DNA from: Flavobacterium saccharophilum
GTDB taxonomy: Bacteria; Bacteroidota; Bacteroidia; Flavobacteriales; Flavobacteriaceae
Assembly: GCF_900142735.1 (NCBI RefSeq)
Contig: NZ_FRBY01000001.1
Location: 992,001-1,056,000 of the forward strand
Length of the DNA: 64,000 nt
Direction of reading: 5' to 3'
Positions 51,451 to 59,985 of this stretch are shown here, piece after piece (the stretch's first letter is position 1; every line of letters begins with the position of its first letter). The translations under genes were made by a program, and so were the position numbers. Below the pieces are notes generated by a model. It saw only the letters and a program-made list of their open reading frames with translations, searched no databases and was not told the origin of the DNA.

Positions 51451-54006
51451 TTAGAAAGGATAATTTATTCCAAAATTTAAAACGGAGTGCCCAAAATTGT
51501 ACTCTTTGAACCAGCGGTCTCCTTTCTCATGTGCCGGATTATAGGTCTTGAAGCCTAAATCTAATCGAACAACAAAAAAGCTTAAATCGTATCGTAATCC
51601 GAATCCTGTGCCTAAAGCAATTTCAGCTAAATCGTTTACGTTGTTAAATTTTGCCTTCTCATCTGTAACATTATCGAGCACATTCCAGATATTTCCGGCA
51701 TCGGCAAAGACAGCTCCCTTAACATCTCCAAAAACTTTAAATCGGAACTCAGCACTTAATGCAATTTTCATATTCGCCTCATTAAAATCGTCTAAAGCAT
51801 CTGTGCTTCCCGGACCTAGTGAGTAAGGTTGCCACGCACGATTATCATTTGATCCTCCGGAATAATAACTTCGTGAAAACGGAATGTAATCTGAGTTACC
51901 AAAAGGAATCGCAATTCCGAAAAAGCTTCGAACAGCCAAAACTTTTTCTTTTCCAAAATCCCAGTGTTTAATATAATCGAATTCTGTTTTAAGATATTCT
52001 GAATATTCTAAGTTGAATATTACATAATTACCATTCACGTTTTTTTGAAGATTTGCTATATTTGAAACAGCAGATAACAAAGTTCCCGCGGATTCAATTT
52101 TTGCTTTAAATTGATAGAAATTATTATCAGCAAGATCTTTTTTTGTTGTTTTGGTAAACGTGTAACTCGAAGCTAAAATAAAGTCATTTTCAGTCAGACG
52201 AACTCTTCGTTCTTCAATACTCTTTACGTCTTGATATTGTTCGTCTGCAGGTGTTAAGACAGTCTTTTCGGTTAAAACATCATTAGTAAAACCGGTTGTT
52301 CCTGAAGAAATTATTAGATTTCCATTTTCGTCAACATTGCTTGGTGTTGTATTATAAACATTTGCAATACCATTTAATTCATCATATGATGAAGTATAAA
52401 CATTAAAATAATTGTCAGGGTTTAAATTACGTACAAATTGAGCATTCAGTACTTCAAGTTTAACGGTATTTAAACGTTTAGGCGACCAGTTATAGGATAA
52501 TCCACCGGTAAAATTTTCCTTATCCAAACCAATATTACGTTGCTTTGAGAAACCTGCAGCAATACTGGTAGACGGAATCATTCTTTTTGGGATAATTTTT
52601 TCTGTTCCAAAAGGCATTAAGATTCTCGGAAAATTAAGCTTAGTGTCAATTCCATATTCTGAAACATTAAAGAAGTTATCATTCGGATTGGCCATGTCTT
52701 TTGACGAACCTACGTTTACACGAGCTGAAATTTCTAATGTTTCAGCTCGATTAAAAACATTTCGAATTGTCTCTGAAACACTTGCTCCGATTCCAAAGTC
52801 CTGAATATTGGAGTGGGTTACGTCGAAAGTAGCTCCAAAGCTATATTTTTTTCTTGGTGTTAGATAAACATTCGCAATTAATGACTGAGCAGTAGAATCC
52901 CTTTTATCAACCTCATATTGTATAGACGGATAATTAAAAATCTTCAGGTTGTTTAAATAACGTGATGAAAGTGTTGTTCTTGTATCAGAATAGGTACTTC
53001 CTTTATTAATAAAAATAGCGTCTGTAATAGCGCGCGGTTTATATTTTAGTTTTTTGTAACTGTAAAGATTAAAGTTTTTATAAGTTGTACTGTCTGTTAT
53101 TTTGCTTTTTGCATTAGCTGCAGAATAATCGGTATAAATATTTACATCGCTTATTTTATACAATTTAAAAGGTTCAGATCTGCTTGAATCTCTTTCCTGA
53201 ATATTATTGTTGCCAATTTTTAGATTAATGTCTGCTTTGTTTTTTTTGCCAATGGTATCTATATCAAAAGTAACATAAGTGGGTTGGAAGAAATAAGCAC
53301 CGTGGTTTCTAAAATAAGTAGTTATTCGGTTTTTTTCTTCTTCAAAATCCGAAGTTTTGTATTGATTTCCAGACTTCAAAACAGACGGTTCCGGATTCGT
53401 TTTGTATAAAGAATCCAAGGCTGGAGTTAAAATAGTTGTTCTGATGGAATCTAAAGTATAACCCGGCCCGGTAAGAATATTGTAATTTATTTTTGCCTTT
53501 TTGGGAGCAATACTGTCAATAGTGTAATCTGTTTTTACGTTGAAATATCCATTATTGAAATAATAGAATTTTAAACGTAATAATGTTTTTTTTGTTTTCG
53601 TGGTATCAATAATAACCGGTGGTTCACCAGTGTTTTTTAGAAAATCATGTATACCTTTATATAAGAATGATTGTCCAAGACGATCTACTTGTTTTGCAGA
53701 AAGCACTTTTGACCAATTTTCATATCTGCCAGGATGATTTTTAAATCGGGCCTGATAAGTTGAATCAGGATTTAAATTGGCTAAGTTGTATAAATTCAAG
53801 CGTAATTTGTAACCTAATAAAGTACCATTTGGTTTTTGATACATCTGATTTGATGCAGTTTCATCGTTGGTACTTTTTCCATTTACAAGAATATTATTTT
53901 TTACAAGAAGCTTTTTTCCATCAGGAACTCTTTTTACAGCATTACAAGCGCAAATAAATATTGCTATTAGAATAAATGCTATTATTTTTGTGGAATTATT
54001 TTTCAA
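51451..54006 (-). CDS. tamL: BamA/TamA-like outer-membrane lipoprotein TamL
   Basis: 851 residues. Unusually for an Omp85 protein it has a lipoprotein signal (FILIAIFICAC, Cys21). This matches TamL, the Bacteroidota TamA relative. POTRA-like repeats fill about 30-360 (LRLKFYYFNNGYFNVKTDYTI, YKTSDFEEEKNRITTYFRNHGAY), and a 16-strand barrel follows (about 370-851: SFGATFDVTHSNIQDFG, PFSRSYYSGGSNDNRAW, SVLNFGINYPF). It inserts or assembles outer-membrane proteins. The start codon is TTG (54006-54004); an in-frame stop lies just upstream and this start gives the correct signal. It is divergent from the rRNA methylase gene, 37 nt away. Confidence 0.92.
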   Translation of the reverse strand: MKNNSTKIIAFILIAIFICACNAVKRVPDGKKLLVKNNILVNGKSTNDETASNQMYQKPNGTLLGYKLRLNLYNLANLNPDSTYQARFKNHPGRYENWSKVLSAKQVDRLGQSFLYKGIHDFLKNTGEPPVIIDTTKTKKTLLRLKFYYFNNGYFNVKTDYTIDSIAPKKAKINYNILTGPGYTLDSIRTTILTPALDSLYKTNPEPSVLKSGNQYKTSDFEEEKNRITTYFRNHGAYFFQPTYVTFDIDTIGKKNKADINLKIGNNNIQERDSSRSEPFKLYKISDVNIYTDYSAANAKSKITDSTTYKNFNLYSYKKLKYKPRAITDAIFINKGSTYSDTRTTLSSRYLNNLKIFNYPSIQYEVDKRDSTAQSLIANVYLTPRKKYSFGATFDVTHSNIQDFGIGASVSETIRNVFNRAETLEISARVNVGSSKDMANPNDNFFNVSEYGIDTKLNFPRILMPFGTEKIIPKRMIPSTSIAAGFSKQRNIGLDKENFTGGLSYNWSPKRLNTVKLEVLNAQFVRNLNPDNYFNVYTSSYDELNGIANVYNTTPSNVDENGNLIISSGTTGFTNDVLTEKTVLTPADEQYQDVKSIEERRVRLTENDFILASSYTFTKTTKKDLADNNFYQFKAKIESAGTLLSAVSNIANLQKNVNGNYVIFNLEYSEYLKTEFDYIKHWDFGKEKVLAVRSFFGIAIPFGNSDYIPFSRSYYSGGSNDNRAWQPYSLGPGSTDALDDFNEANMKIALSAEFRFKVFGDVKGAVFADAGNIWNVLDNVTDEKAKFNNVNDLAEIALGTGFGLRYDLSFFVVRLDLGFKTYNPAHEKGDRWFKEYNFGHSVLNFGINYPF

Positions 54007-54026
54007 GTGTTTTTAAATATTTAATT

Positions 54027-54061
54027 CAAAAGTACATTATTTTATGGTTAGTAAAAACCAA
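54027..54061 (-). promoter_or_regulatory. Candidate promoter of tamL
   Basis: Minus strand: perfect TACTTTTG (54034-54027) and a TTG 24 nt upstream (54061-54059). The -33 element would lie inside the divergent gene. Leader about 15 nt. Confidence 0.45.
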
Positions 54062-54772
54062 ATAAAACTTATAACAGGTTTACATCAAAAAAAGCAGCGT
54101 TTCGCAAATCAATTATTTTTTGCCGAAGGAGTAAAGGTAATTCAGGAATTGTTGCAATCCAATTTTGAATTAGAGCATTTATACACAACTTTAAATGATT
54201 TTGAAAGTGTTCAGTCTTCAAAACGTACGCTTATTAATGAGCAGGAACTTAAAAAAATAAGTGCTTTGGCAACTCCAAATTCTTGTTTGGCTGTATTCAA
54301 AATCCCTGCCGAAAATAAAATAATCGACTCTGGATTAATCATTGCGTTAGATGATATTAGAGATCCAGGAAATTTAGGAACAATTTTACGTCTTTGCGAT
54401 TGGTTTGGTATCAAACAAATCATTTGCTCTAAGGAAACAGTAGATATTTATAATCCAAAAGTAGTACAGGCTACAATGGGTTCTATTGCCAGAGTAAATG
54501 TTAATTATATTGATTTGAAAACTTTTATCACACAAACAAAATTACCGGTTTTTGGAACTTTTATGGACGGTGATAATATTTATCAGTGTGATCTGCCTCA
54601 AAACGGAATCATTATTATGGGTAATGAAGCCAATGGTATTTCAGCAGAAATTGAAAAAATAGTAACCAGCCGAATCTCAATTCCAAGATTTGGAGAACTA
54701 CAAAAAACGGAAAGTTTAAATGTAGCTACCGCAACTGCAATTATTCTTAGTGAATTTAAACGAAATAGTTAA
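54044..54772 (+). CDS. SpoU/TrmH-family RNA 2'-O-ribose methyltransferase
   Basis: 242 residues. An N-terminal substrate-binding domain (about 1-90: FAEGVKVIQELLQSNFELEH) and a SPOUT methylase domain with the three family motifs: LDDIRDPGNLGTILRLCDWFG, IIIMGNEANGIS (knot, SAM binding) and ISIPRFGELQKTESLNVATA. It modifies rRNA or tRNA ribose with S-adenosylmethionine; the target nucleotide is unknown. It is divergent from tamL and converges on porT with only 9 nt between stops. Confidence 0.93.
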   Translation: MVSKNQIKLITGLHQKKQRFANQLFFAEGVKVIQELLQSNFELEHLYTTLNDFESVQSSKRTLINEQELKKISALATPNSCLAVFKIPAENKIIDSGLIIALDDIRDPGNLGTILRLCDWFGIKQIICSKETVDIYNPKVVQATMGSIARVNVNYIDLKTFITQTKLPVFGTFMDGDNIYQCDLPQNGIIIMGNEANGISAEIEKIVTSRISIPRFGELQKTESLNVATATAIILSEFKRNS

Positions 54773-54781
54773 GGATTTGTT

Positions 54782-55492
54782 TTAATGAAAAGTGAAATTT
54801 ATTAAAATTGCTCTCGATTTCATAGAGTCAATATTGTCAGTCCATGGGCTTGGTCCTTTGGCAGGGTTATCACGAATTAACTCATCTGTAATTCCAAACA
54901 TACCTCTGATTGAAGGTGAGAAAATAAAATATTCAGAGAAAATATCAATTCCAAAACCTATTTCGTAGGCAGCGGTCCAGGGTTTAACCCTAAACTTCCC
55001 TTCAAAGTTATCATCTTGCGATTTTGAATTGCTTGATAAGTTTAATGTAGCCGACATTCCGCCTACTAAATACGGACGAATATTTCCGGTACGTAGCGAC
55101 GAGAATTTTAATAACAACGGAAAGTGAATGTAAGTACTGTTTACTTCTCTTAAGTAATCTTTCTCTAAAGCCATGTTTGGATAATACAAATCACGTTTTG
55201 TATAATATAAACCTGGTTCAAAACGTAAATTAATATATTCCTGCAATCTTAAATCGGCAACAACACCAACATTAAAACCAGTAGTCTTTTTTACCTGAAC
55301 ATCCGGACCGGGATTCTTGTAGTCAAATTTAAAATCAAAACTATTAAAACCCAGATAATAACCAAAATACAGACGTTGTTTTTGCCAGTTTTCAAGATTG
55401 ATTATAGGGTCCTTGCTAAACATACTTTTAGCAAATTGCGAATATCCTTTTGTCGATAAGACTAATAAAAGTAAGATTACTGTTTTTTTCAT
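54782..55492 (-). CDS. porT: PorT/SprT-like type IX secretion outer-membrane protein
   Basis: 236 residues. Signal peptide about 1-18 (MKKTVILLLLVLSTKGYS), then an eight-strand outer-membrane barrel of the OMP_b-brl_2 type (LYFGYYLGFNSFDFKF, INLRFEPGLYYTKRDLYYP, SRAILINFTFH at the end). PorT (SprT in F. johnsoniae) is needed for type IX secretion and gliding. The reading frame opens 21 codons earlier inside menG. The ATG at 55492 lies 1 nt after the menG stop, gives the signal peptide, and implies translational coupling. Confidence 0.87.
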   Translation of the reverse strand: MKKTVILLLLVLSTKGYSQFAKSMFSKDPIINLENWQKQRLYFGYYLGFNSFDFKFDYKNPGPDVQVKKTTGFNVGVVADLRLQEYINLRFEPGLYYTKRDLYYPNMALEKDYLREVNSTYIHFPLLLKFSSLRTGNIRPYLVGGMSATLNLSSNSKSQDDNFEGKFRVKPWTAAYEIGFGIDIFSEYFIFSPSIRGMFGITDELIRDNPAKGPSPWTDNIDSMKSRAILINFTFH

Positions 55493-55493
55493 A

Positions 55494-56225
55494 CTATTTT
55501 TTAGAAGCAGAATAAATGGTTGCAACTCCAAAAGTTTGAGGCATTGCCACAACATCTATAAACCCAATTTTTCTCAAAATATTGTTTAAAGCTTCTCCAT
55601 AAGGAAAAACAGCTGCAGATTCTGATAAATAGCCATAAGCTGAATTATCTTTTGAAAATAATTTTCCAATTATCGGCAGTATATTTTTGCTGTAAAATCT
55701 GTAACCTTGTTTATAGGGAGTTTTATCCGGTACTGAAGTTTCTAAAATAACAAATACACCGCCTGGTTTTAAAACTCTTAAGATTTCAGAAAAACCTTTT
55801 TCCAGGTTTTCAAAATTTCGAACTCCAAAACCAACTGTAATAGCATCGAAATAATTATCTTCAAATGGAATGTTTTCGGAGTCGCCTAAAACTAAATCAA
55901 TAATAGGAGAAAGGTTTTTATCTGCAACTTTCTTTTTTCCAACTTCAAGCATTCCTGCTGAAATATCCAGACCAATAATTTTCTCGGCTTTTGTCTGCGC
56001 CATTAAAATGGCTAAATCGCCAGTTCCTGTTGCAATATCAAGAATAATTTTAGGGTTAGTATCAGATACTATTTTTAATACTTTTTTTCTCCATTTAATA
56101 TCGATTCCAAAGGAGATTACACGATTCAAATTGTCGTAGTTCCCAGAGATGTTGTCAAACATTTGGGCAACCTGTTCTTTTTTACCTAAAGAAGAGTCTT
56201 TATATGGGGTTATTTTTTCAGACAT
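55494..56225 (-). CDS. menG: Demethylmenaquinone methyltransferase (UbiE/MenG)
   Basis: 243 residues, the final step of menaquinone synthesis. SAM-binding motif [15 protein letters not shown], family motifs [33 protein letters not shown] and [16 protein letters not shown]. Bacteroidota use menaquinone, so the menaquinone activity is the relevant one. porT follows directly. A TATATTTGC element at 56240-56247 is about 15 nt before the ATG. Confidence 0.96.
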   Translation of the reverse strand: MSEKITPYKDSSLGKKEQVAQMFDNISGNYDNLNRVISFGIDIKWRKKVLKIVSDTNPKIILDIATGTGDLAILMAQTKAEKIIGLDISAGMLEVGKKKVADKNLSPIIDLVLGDSENIPFEDNYFDAITVGFGVRNFENLEKGFSEILRVLKPGGVFVILETSVPDKTPYKQGYRFYSKNILPIIGKLFSKDNSAYGYLSESAAVFPYGEALNNILRKIGFIDVVAMPQTFGVATIYSASKK

Positions 56226-56239
56226 TTTTTTTATTTACG

Positions 56240-56247
56240 CAAATATA
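56240..56247 (-). promoter_or_regulatory. -7 element of the menG-porT operon
   Basis: Perfect TATATTTGC on the minus strand, 14 nt upstream of the ATG; leader under 10 nt if used. No TTG at -33. Confidence 0.4.
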
Positions 56248-56780
56248 ATACAAACTGTGTTAACTGTAATTGCGTTTTTTAATTTGTAAATCAAATGTTT
56301 TAGAATAAACTTTTTAGAAAACACCTGAGCAGGGTTTTTGACTCTCACCAAAAGCAGGTATTTTTATAAAATCACTAAATGTGGGTATTGTGCAATGCTT
56401 GATTTATGGCCACTTTTGCTAAAGATAAAATGATGAAATTTTAATGATTGATAGAATAAAATGACTTAAATCAAATGAATACTTCTTTGCACTGGTAATC
56501 TCATTTGTTCTTGTAAGTAGTTTTGAAAGTATTGTTTTTTAAATCACAATACTATTTTTTAAATAAGTGCAAAATACGTTCTTAGGATTAAATTTGTTTT
56601 TGGAAATTTTAATTTTCTTGCCTTTAATATCTTAGTGGTATTTGTTATTAAGGGCTCTTTTTGGGATTTATTCTCAAATAACTTTAATGTTATTCAGTTA
56701 ATTCAAGTGTTTTAAACATTTGTGATTTTTACAAAAACTACTTCCTGAAAGAGTCAGATCGAAAAAAATCAATCGTTTTA
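56248..56780. other. 589-bp gene-free gap between menG and folA
   Basis: No convincing protein-coding frame on either strand. It contains a perfect TAGTTTTG at 56518-56525 on the plus strand with about 280 nt to a terminator-like hairpin (56782-56816), which would suit a small RNA. It also holds two GGTATT half-sites (56357 and 56384, 27 nt apart) preceded by AAA-containing flanks. I recognise no known RNA family or riboswitch. Confidence 0.3.
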
Positions 56781-56781
56781 A

Positions 56782-56816
56782 AAAACATCCTTCAAAAGAG
56801 GATGTTTTTTTTATTT
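56782..56816. terminator. Bidirectional terminator at the folA 3' end
   Basis: 10-bp stem AAAACATCCT / AGGATGTTTT (56782-56791 with 56799-56808), seven-base loop, T runs on both strands. It ends folA on the minus strand and could end a plus-strand RNA. Confidence 0.85.
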
Positions 56817-57297
56817 AACGTCTAATGTAAGTTTCGTAAGTATAATCGTAAAGATGTTTTTCATCTCTAAAATTTTCTTCAGATTCTACTAACTGCCAGT
56901 CCGTTTTATCAATTTCAGGGAAATACGCATCAGCATCAAAGCTGTGATGGACTTTGGTTATTTCAAGTATATCAGCATGCTCCATTCCTAAATTATAAAT
57001 CTCGCCTCCGCCAATAATATAAGAATCTTCATTTTCAGGGCAAATAGCAATCGCTTTTTCAATACTGTCTACAAGAATACAGCCTTCAGGATTATAATCC
57101 TTTTGACGTGTTATTACAACATGAACTCTGTTTGGTAATGGTTTCGGGAAACTTTCAAAAGTTTTTCTTCCCATAATAATGTGATGATTGGTTGTAAGCG
57201 ATTTGAATCTTTTGAAATCATTTGGCAAATGCCAAACTAACTCATTATTTTTTCCAAGAGCATTATTTTCGGCAACTGCCGCTATCATTATAATCAT
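56815..57297 (-). CDS. folA: Dihydrofolate reductase
   Basis: 160 residues, standard length. Family residues: IAAVAENNALGKNNELVWHLPNDF split over 5-28 (with the catalytic acidic Asp27 in LPNDFKRFK), IIMGRKTFESFPKPLPNR, SYIIGGGEIYN and DAYFPEID. It supplies tetrahydrofolate for thymidylate synthase (thyA is about 1 kb away). The start could be three codons later (MIAAVAENNALG). It follows the 2TM gene by 12 nt in one transcript. Confidence 0.97.
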   Translation of the reverse strand: MIIMIAAVAENNALGKNNELVWHLPNDFKRFKSLTTNHHIIMGRKTFESFPKPLPNRVHVVITRQKDYNPEGCILVDSIEKAIAICPENEDSYIIGGGEIYNLGMEHADILEITKVHHSFDADAYFPEIDKTDWQLVESEENFRDEKHLYDYTYETYIRR

Positions 57298-57309
57298 GGT
57301 ATTCTAAAA

Positions 57310-57654
57310 CTAAATTTTATTATCAGTATCCTCATTTATTTTGGACTCTAATTGACTGATTCTTTTTTGCTGCAAAGCAACAAGTCTGTCAATTTGTTCT
57401 CTTTCCCATTTTTTATTCATAAATCGGTCAGTAATATAGACTTTGATAAAGTGTAAAATGAAGAGAAAAAACCATATCGTAATGCCCCAAATACACCAGT
57501 TTTGATCTGTGTTAGCGCCAAAACCAAAAAATCTGTTTGCAATAAATAAAAATAAACTGCCTAAGAGAAAAAGTACAAAGTGAAAATATAGGATTTTCTT
57601 TTGCCTAAGTCTTCTTCGGGCGTATTCGTATTGTTCGTGCACTTCTTTTTCCAT
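57310..57654 (-). CDS. 2TM-domain membrane protein
   Basis: 114 residues. A charged N-terminal helix (HEQYEYARRRLRQKK) is followed by two spans (about 21-40 and 52-71) and a C-terminal coiled-coil (about 82-110, QIDRLVALQQKRISQLESKI). This is the 2TM family, common in flavobacteria and sometimes fused to LytTR or histidine kinase-like regulators. The function is unknown. It is upstream of folA, 12 nt away. Confidence 0.88.
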   Translation of the reverse strand: MEKEVHEQYEYARRRLRQKKILYFHFVLFLLGSLFLFIANRFFGFGANTDQNWCIWGITIWFFLFILHFIKVYITDRFMNKKWEREQIDRLVALQQKRISQLESKINEDTDNKI

Positions 57655-57843
57655 AAGACAATTAATGAATAATGAGGTTATAAAGTTAAAATTTATTTTG
57701 AATTCATGGTGTTTTTGATCATATAATATTTGTGCTCAAGGTAATGCTAAATAAGAAACACGAAATTATTTATGCTTTAAATTATTAATGTAATTAAAAA
57801 GACATACTGTTTTTGATATTATCATAAATCGATTACTAGGTTG

Positions 57844-57874
57844 TTGAATGTTCAGCTGAATTTCTGTAATTTAG
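57844..57874 (+). promoter_or_regulatory. Promoter of the CBM48 gene
   Basis: TTG at 57844-57846, 20-nt spacer, TAATTTAG at 57867-57874 (one mismatch). Leader about 22 nt to the ATG at 57902. Confidence 0.55.
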
Positions 57875-57901
57875 GTGTATAAATCTAAAAACTAAATAGT
57901 T

Positions 57902-58198
57902 ATGTCTTTAAAGAAACAATTTATCAAAACAAAACCAGTGTGTAAAGTTACTTTTTCTGTAGAGGCTAAAGATGCAAATTCGGCTGCTGTAGTGGGGGAT
58001 TTTAATAATTGGAATCCGGAAGAAGGTGCTTTAAGCAAGTTAAAAAACGGAACTTTTAAAGCAACTTACGACTTAGTGAAGGATGCTATTTATGAGTTTA
58101 AATATGTAATTGACGGATTGTACGTGAATGATCCTGAAGCTGATTCTTATAAATGGAATGATTTTGCAGGAAGTGAAAATAGTGTTTTAGTTGTATAA
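57902..58198 (+). CDS. Stand-alone CBM48/isoamylase early-set domain protein
   Basis: 98 residues consisting of one E-set (isoamylase N-terminal/CBM48) domain: VTFSVEAKDANSAAVVGDFN, NWNPEEGALSKLKNGTF, YEFKYVIDGLYVNDPEAD and the DFAGSENSVLVV end. The aromatic glycogen-contact positions of AMPK-type CBM48 domains (W in NNWNP, K/Y later) look retained. No catalytic domain is attached. It is probably a cytoplasmic glycan-binding or regulatory module. It is monocistronic with its own promoter and terminator. Confidence 0.88.
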   Translation: MSLKKQFIKTKPVCKVTFSVEAKDANSAAVVGDFNNWNPEEGALSKLKNGTFKATYDLVKDAIYEFKYVIDGLYVNDPEADSYKWNDFAGSENSVLVV

Positions 58199-58229
58199 AA
58201 AAATCCGCTCATACAAGCGGATTTTTTTT
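58197..58229. terminator. Bidirectional terminator between the CBM48 gene and thyA
   Basis: Perfect 13-bp stem with core ATCCGCT / AGCGGAT (58197-58209 with 58216-58228), loop CATACA, A/T runs on both sides. It overlaps the last base or two of the CBM48 stop and abuts the thyA stop. Confidence 0.9.
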
Positions 58230-58230
58230 A

Positions 58231-59082
58231 TTATACAGCAACACTTCCTTTTATGCCAGCATGTGGTTCATAATCTAAAAGCGTGAAGTCATTATAGTCA
58301 AAATCAAAAATATTTTTGATATCCGGATTTAAAATCATTTTTGGTAATGGTTTTGGCTCGCGGCTTAATTGCAACTCCAATTGTTCAATATGATTGTTGT
58401 AAATATGTGCATCTCCAAAAGTGTGTATAAATTCGCCTGCCTCTAAATCACAAACCTGAGCGATCATCATAGTTAACAATGCATAAGAAGCAATGTTAAA
58501 AGGAACTCCTAAGAATATATCAGCGCTTCGTTGATATAATTGACAAGAAAGTTTGCCTTTTGTCTCGCCTTTTTCAATATCGGGACTCGAAACATAAAAT
58601 TGAAAAAAGGCATGGCAAGGAGGTAAAGCTGCCTTGTTGTTTGCTACGTTTTCTTCGAATGATTTTTTCGTATCTGGTAAAACAGATGGATTCCAGGCGG
58701 AAACCAGCATTCTGCGACTATTTGGATTCGTTTTTAGTTCTGTAATCAATTCAGAGATCTGATCAATTTCTTCGCTATTCCAATTGCGCCATTGATGACC
58801 GTAAACAGGACCTAAATCGCCATTTGAATCTGCCCAGGCATCCCAAATTTTCACACCGTTATCTTGCAGGTATTTAATATTAGTATCACCTTTTAAAAAC
58901 CAAAGGAGTTCGTAAATGATCGATTTTAAATGTAGTTTTTTGGTTGTAACCATGGGGAAACCTTCACTTAAATCAAAACGCATTTGGTAACCAAAAACAC
59001 TTTTTGTTCCTGTTCCTGTTCGGTCTCCTTTTTGGCAACCGGTTTCTAAAACATGTTTTACTAAATCTAAGTATTGCTTCAT
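58231..59082 (-). CDS. thyA: Thymidylate synthase
   Basis: 283 residues; methylates dUMP to dTMP using methylene-tetrahydrofolate. Catalytic Cys156 in [44 protein letters not shown] and [12 protein letters not shown] are family motifs. It is 19 residues longer than the E. coli enzyme. The extra residues are in two places: about ten before the active Cys ([15 protein letters not shown]) and about eight after QFYV ([12 protein letters not shown]). folA lies nearby, completing the dTMP cycle. Confidence 0.97.
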   Translation of the reverse strand: MKQYLDLVKHVLETGCQKGDRTGTGTKSVFGYQMRFDLSEGFPMVTTKKLHLKSIIYELLWFLKGDTNIKYLQDNGVKIWDAWADSNGDLGPVYGHQWRNWNSEEIDQISELITELKTNPNSRRMLVSAWNPSVLPDTKKSFEENVANNKAALPPCHAFFQFYVSSPDIEKGETKGKLSCQLYQRSADIFLGVPFNIASYALLTMMIAQVCDLEAGEFIHTFGDAHIYNNHIEQLELQLSREPKPLPKMILNPDIKNIFDFDYNDFTLLDYEPHAGIKGSVAV

Positions 59083-59087
59083 GATTG

Positions 59088-59190
59088 CTTTAAGCTTTAG
59101 GCTATAGGCTTTAGGCAGTTCCCTAATAACTTATAGCTTGTTTTTATATTTTGTGCTTTAAGCTTATAGCCTAAAGCTTATGGCTTACAG
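59088..59190. repeat. Inverted word repeat upstream of thyA
   Basis: TAAGCTTTAGGCTATA (59091-59106) is repeated in exact inverse at 59165-59180, with further TTTAGGC, TATAGCTTG and TATGGCTTA variants between and beside them. The whole thyA-nuclease spacer can fold. No gene is evident. Confidence 0.7.
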
Positions 59191-59197
59191 TTTAAAA

Positions 59198-59821
59198 TTA
59201 TCTTTTCGAAATTTCGTCTCTAATTTTAGCGGCTTTCTCATAATCTTCCTGAGAAACGGCCTGATCTAAAAGTTCATTTAATTCCTGTAATGTATGTTTC
59301 GCATATACATCGCCAGATTGATTGCTTTCTTCTTCGTGGCCAAAAGTCTCAGGATTAGAAAGAACATCGTCAATTTCCTGAGCGCCAGAATCGGTGTCTG
59401 CAGTATTTGATTTTAAATAAATTCCGGCTTTGTCCAGAATGTTCTTATAAGTAAAAATCGGAGCATTAAAACGCAAAGCAAGTGCAATTGCATCAGAAGT
59501 TCTGGCATCAATAATTTCTTCGATTTTGTCTCTTTCGCATATTAAACTTGAATAGAAAACACCATCTACCAATTTGTGAATGATGACTTGTTTTACAACA
59601 ATATCAAATCTTTCAGCAAAGTTTTTGAATAAATCGTGTGTTAATGGGCGAGGAGGTTTTATTTCTTTTTCTAAGGCAATAGCAATCGATTGGGCTTCAA
59701 AAGCACCAATAACAATTGGTAATTTTCTTTCACCATCAACTTCATTCAAAATTAAGGCATAAGCGCCATTTTGAGTTTGACTGTATGAAATTCCTTTTAT
59801 GGACAATTTTACTAGACTCAT
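59198..59821 (-). CDS. Bifunctional nuclease (BFN/DUF151) with UVR motif
   Basis: 207 residues. An N-terminal BFN/DUF151 domain (about 1-135: LPIVIGAFEAQSIAIALE, RPLTHDLFKNFAERF, DARTSDAIALALRFNAPIF), an acidic linker, and a C-terminal UvrB/UvrC (UVR) motif helix pair (LQELNELLDQAVSQEDYEKA, then AKIRDEI). DUF151 proteins have reported nuclease activity, and the UVR motif mediates protein contacts in repair and Clp systems. The combination is usual in Bacteroidota. A repeat block separates it from thyA. Confidence 0.9.
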   Translation of the reverse strand: MSLVKLSIKGISYSQTQNGAYALILNEVDGERKLPIVIGAFEAQSIAIALEKEIKPPRPLTHDLFKNFAERFDIVVKQVIIHKLVDGVFYSSLICERDKIEEIIDARTSDAIALALRFNAPIFTYKNILDKAGIYLKSNTADTDSGAQEIDDVLSNPETFGHEEESNQSGDVYAKHTLQELNELLDQAVSQEDYEKAAKIRDEISKR

Positions 59822-59913
59822 ATATATGGGTAAAAAAGGGCATTTAATGCCTCATTTTAATACTTTTTTTGATTGAAAAATAAAGGTGCAATTTTAATCA
59901 AAAAATATGGAAC

Positions 59914-59962
59914 AAAAAAGCTACCTAAAACAAAGATACGATTATCTTGTTTTTAGGCAGCT
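59914..59962 (-). terminator. Terminator of the etfBA operon
   Basis: Imperfect 20-bp stem (59919-59938 with 59943-59962) with an AGCTnCCTAAAA core, four-base loop, and a six-T run on the minus strand. Confidence 0.8.
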
Positions 59963-59985
59963 ATATTTTGATAGAGAATTTTAAA

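Noticed and set aside
56321..56400. Possible thiamine or other riboswitch (CTGAGC-like element)
   Set aside because: The remaining conserved elements are missing and no thiamine gene follows.
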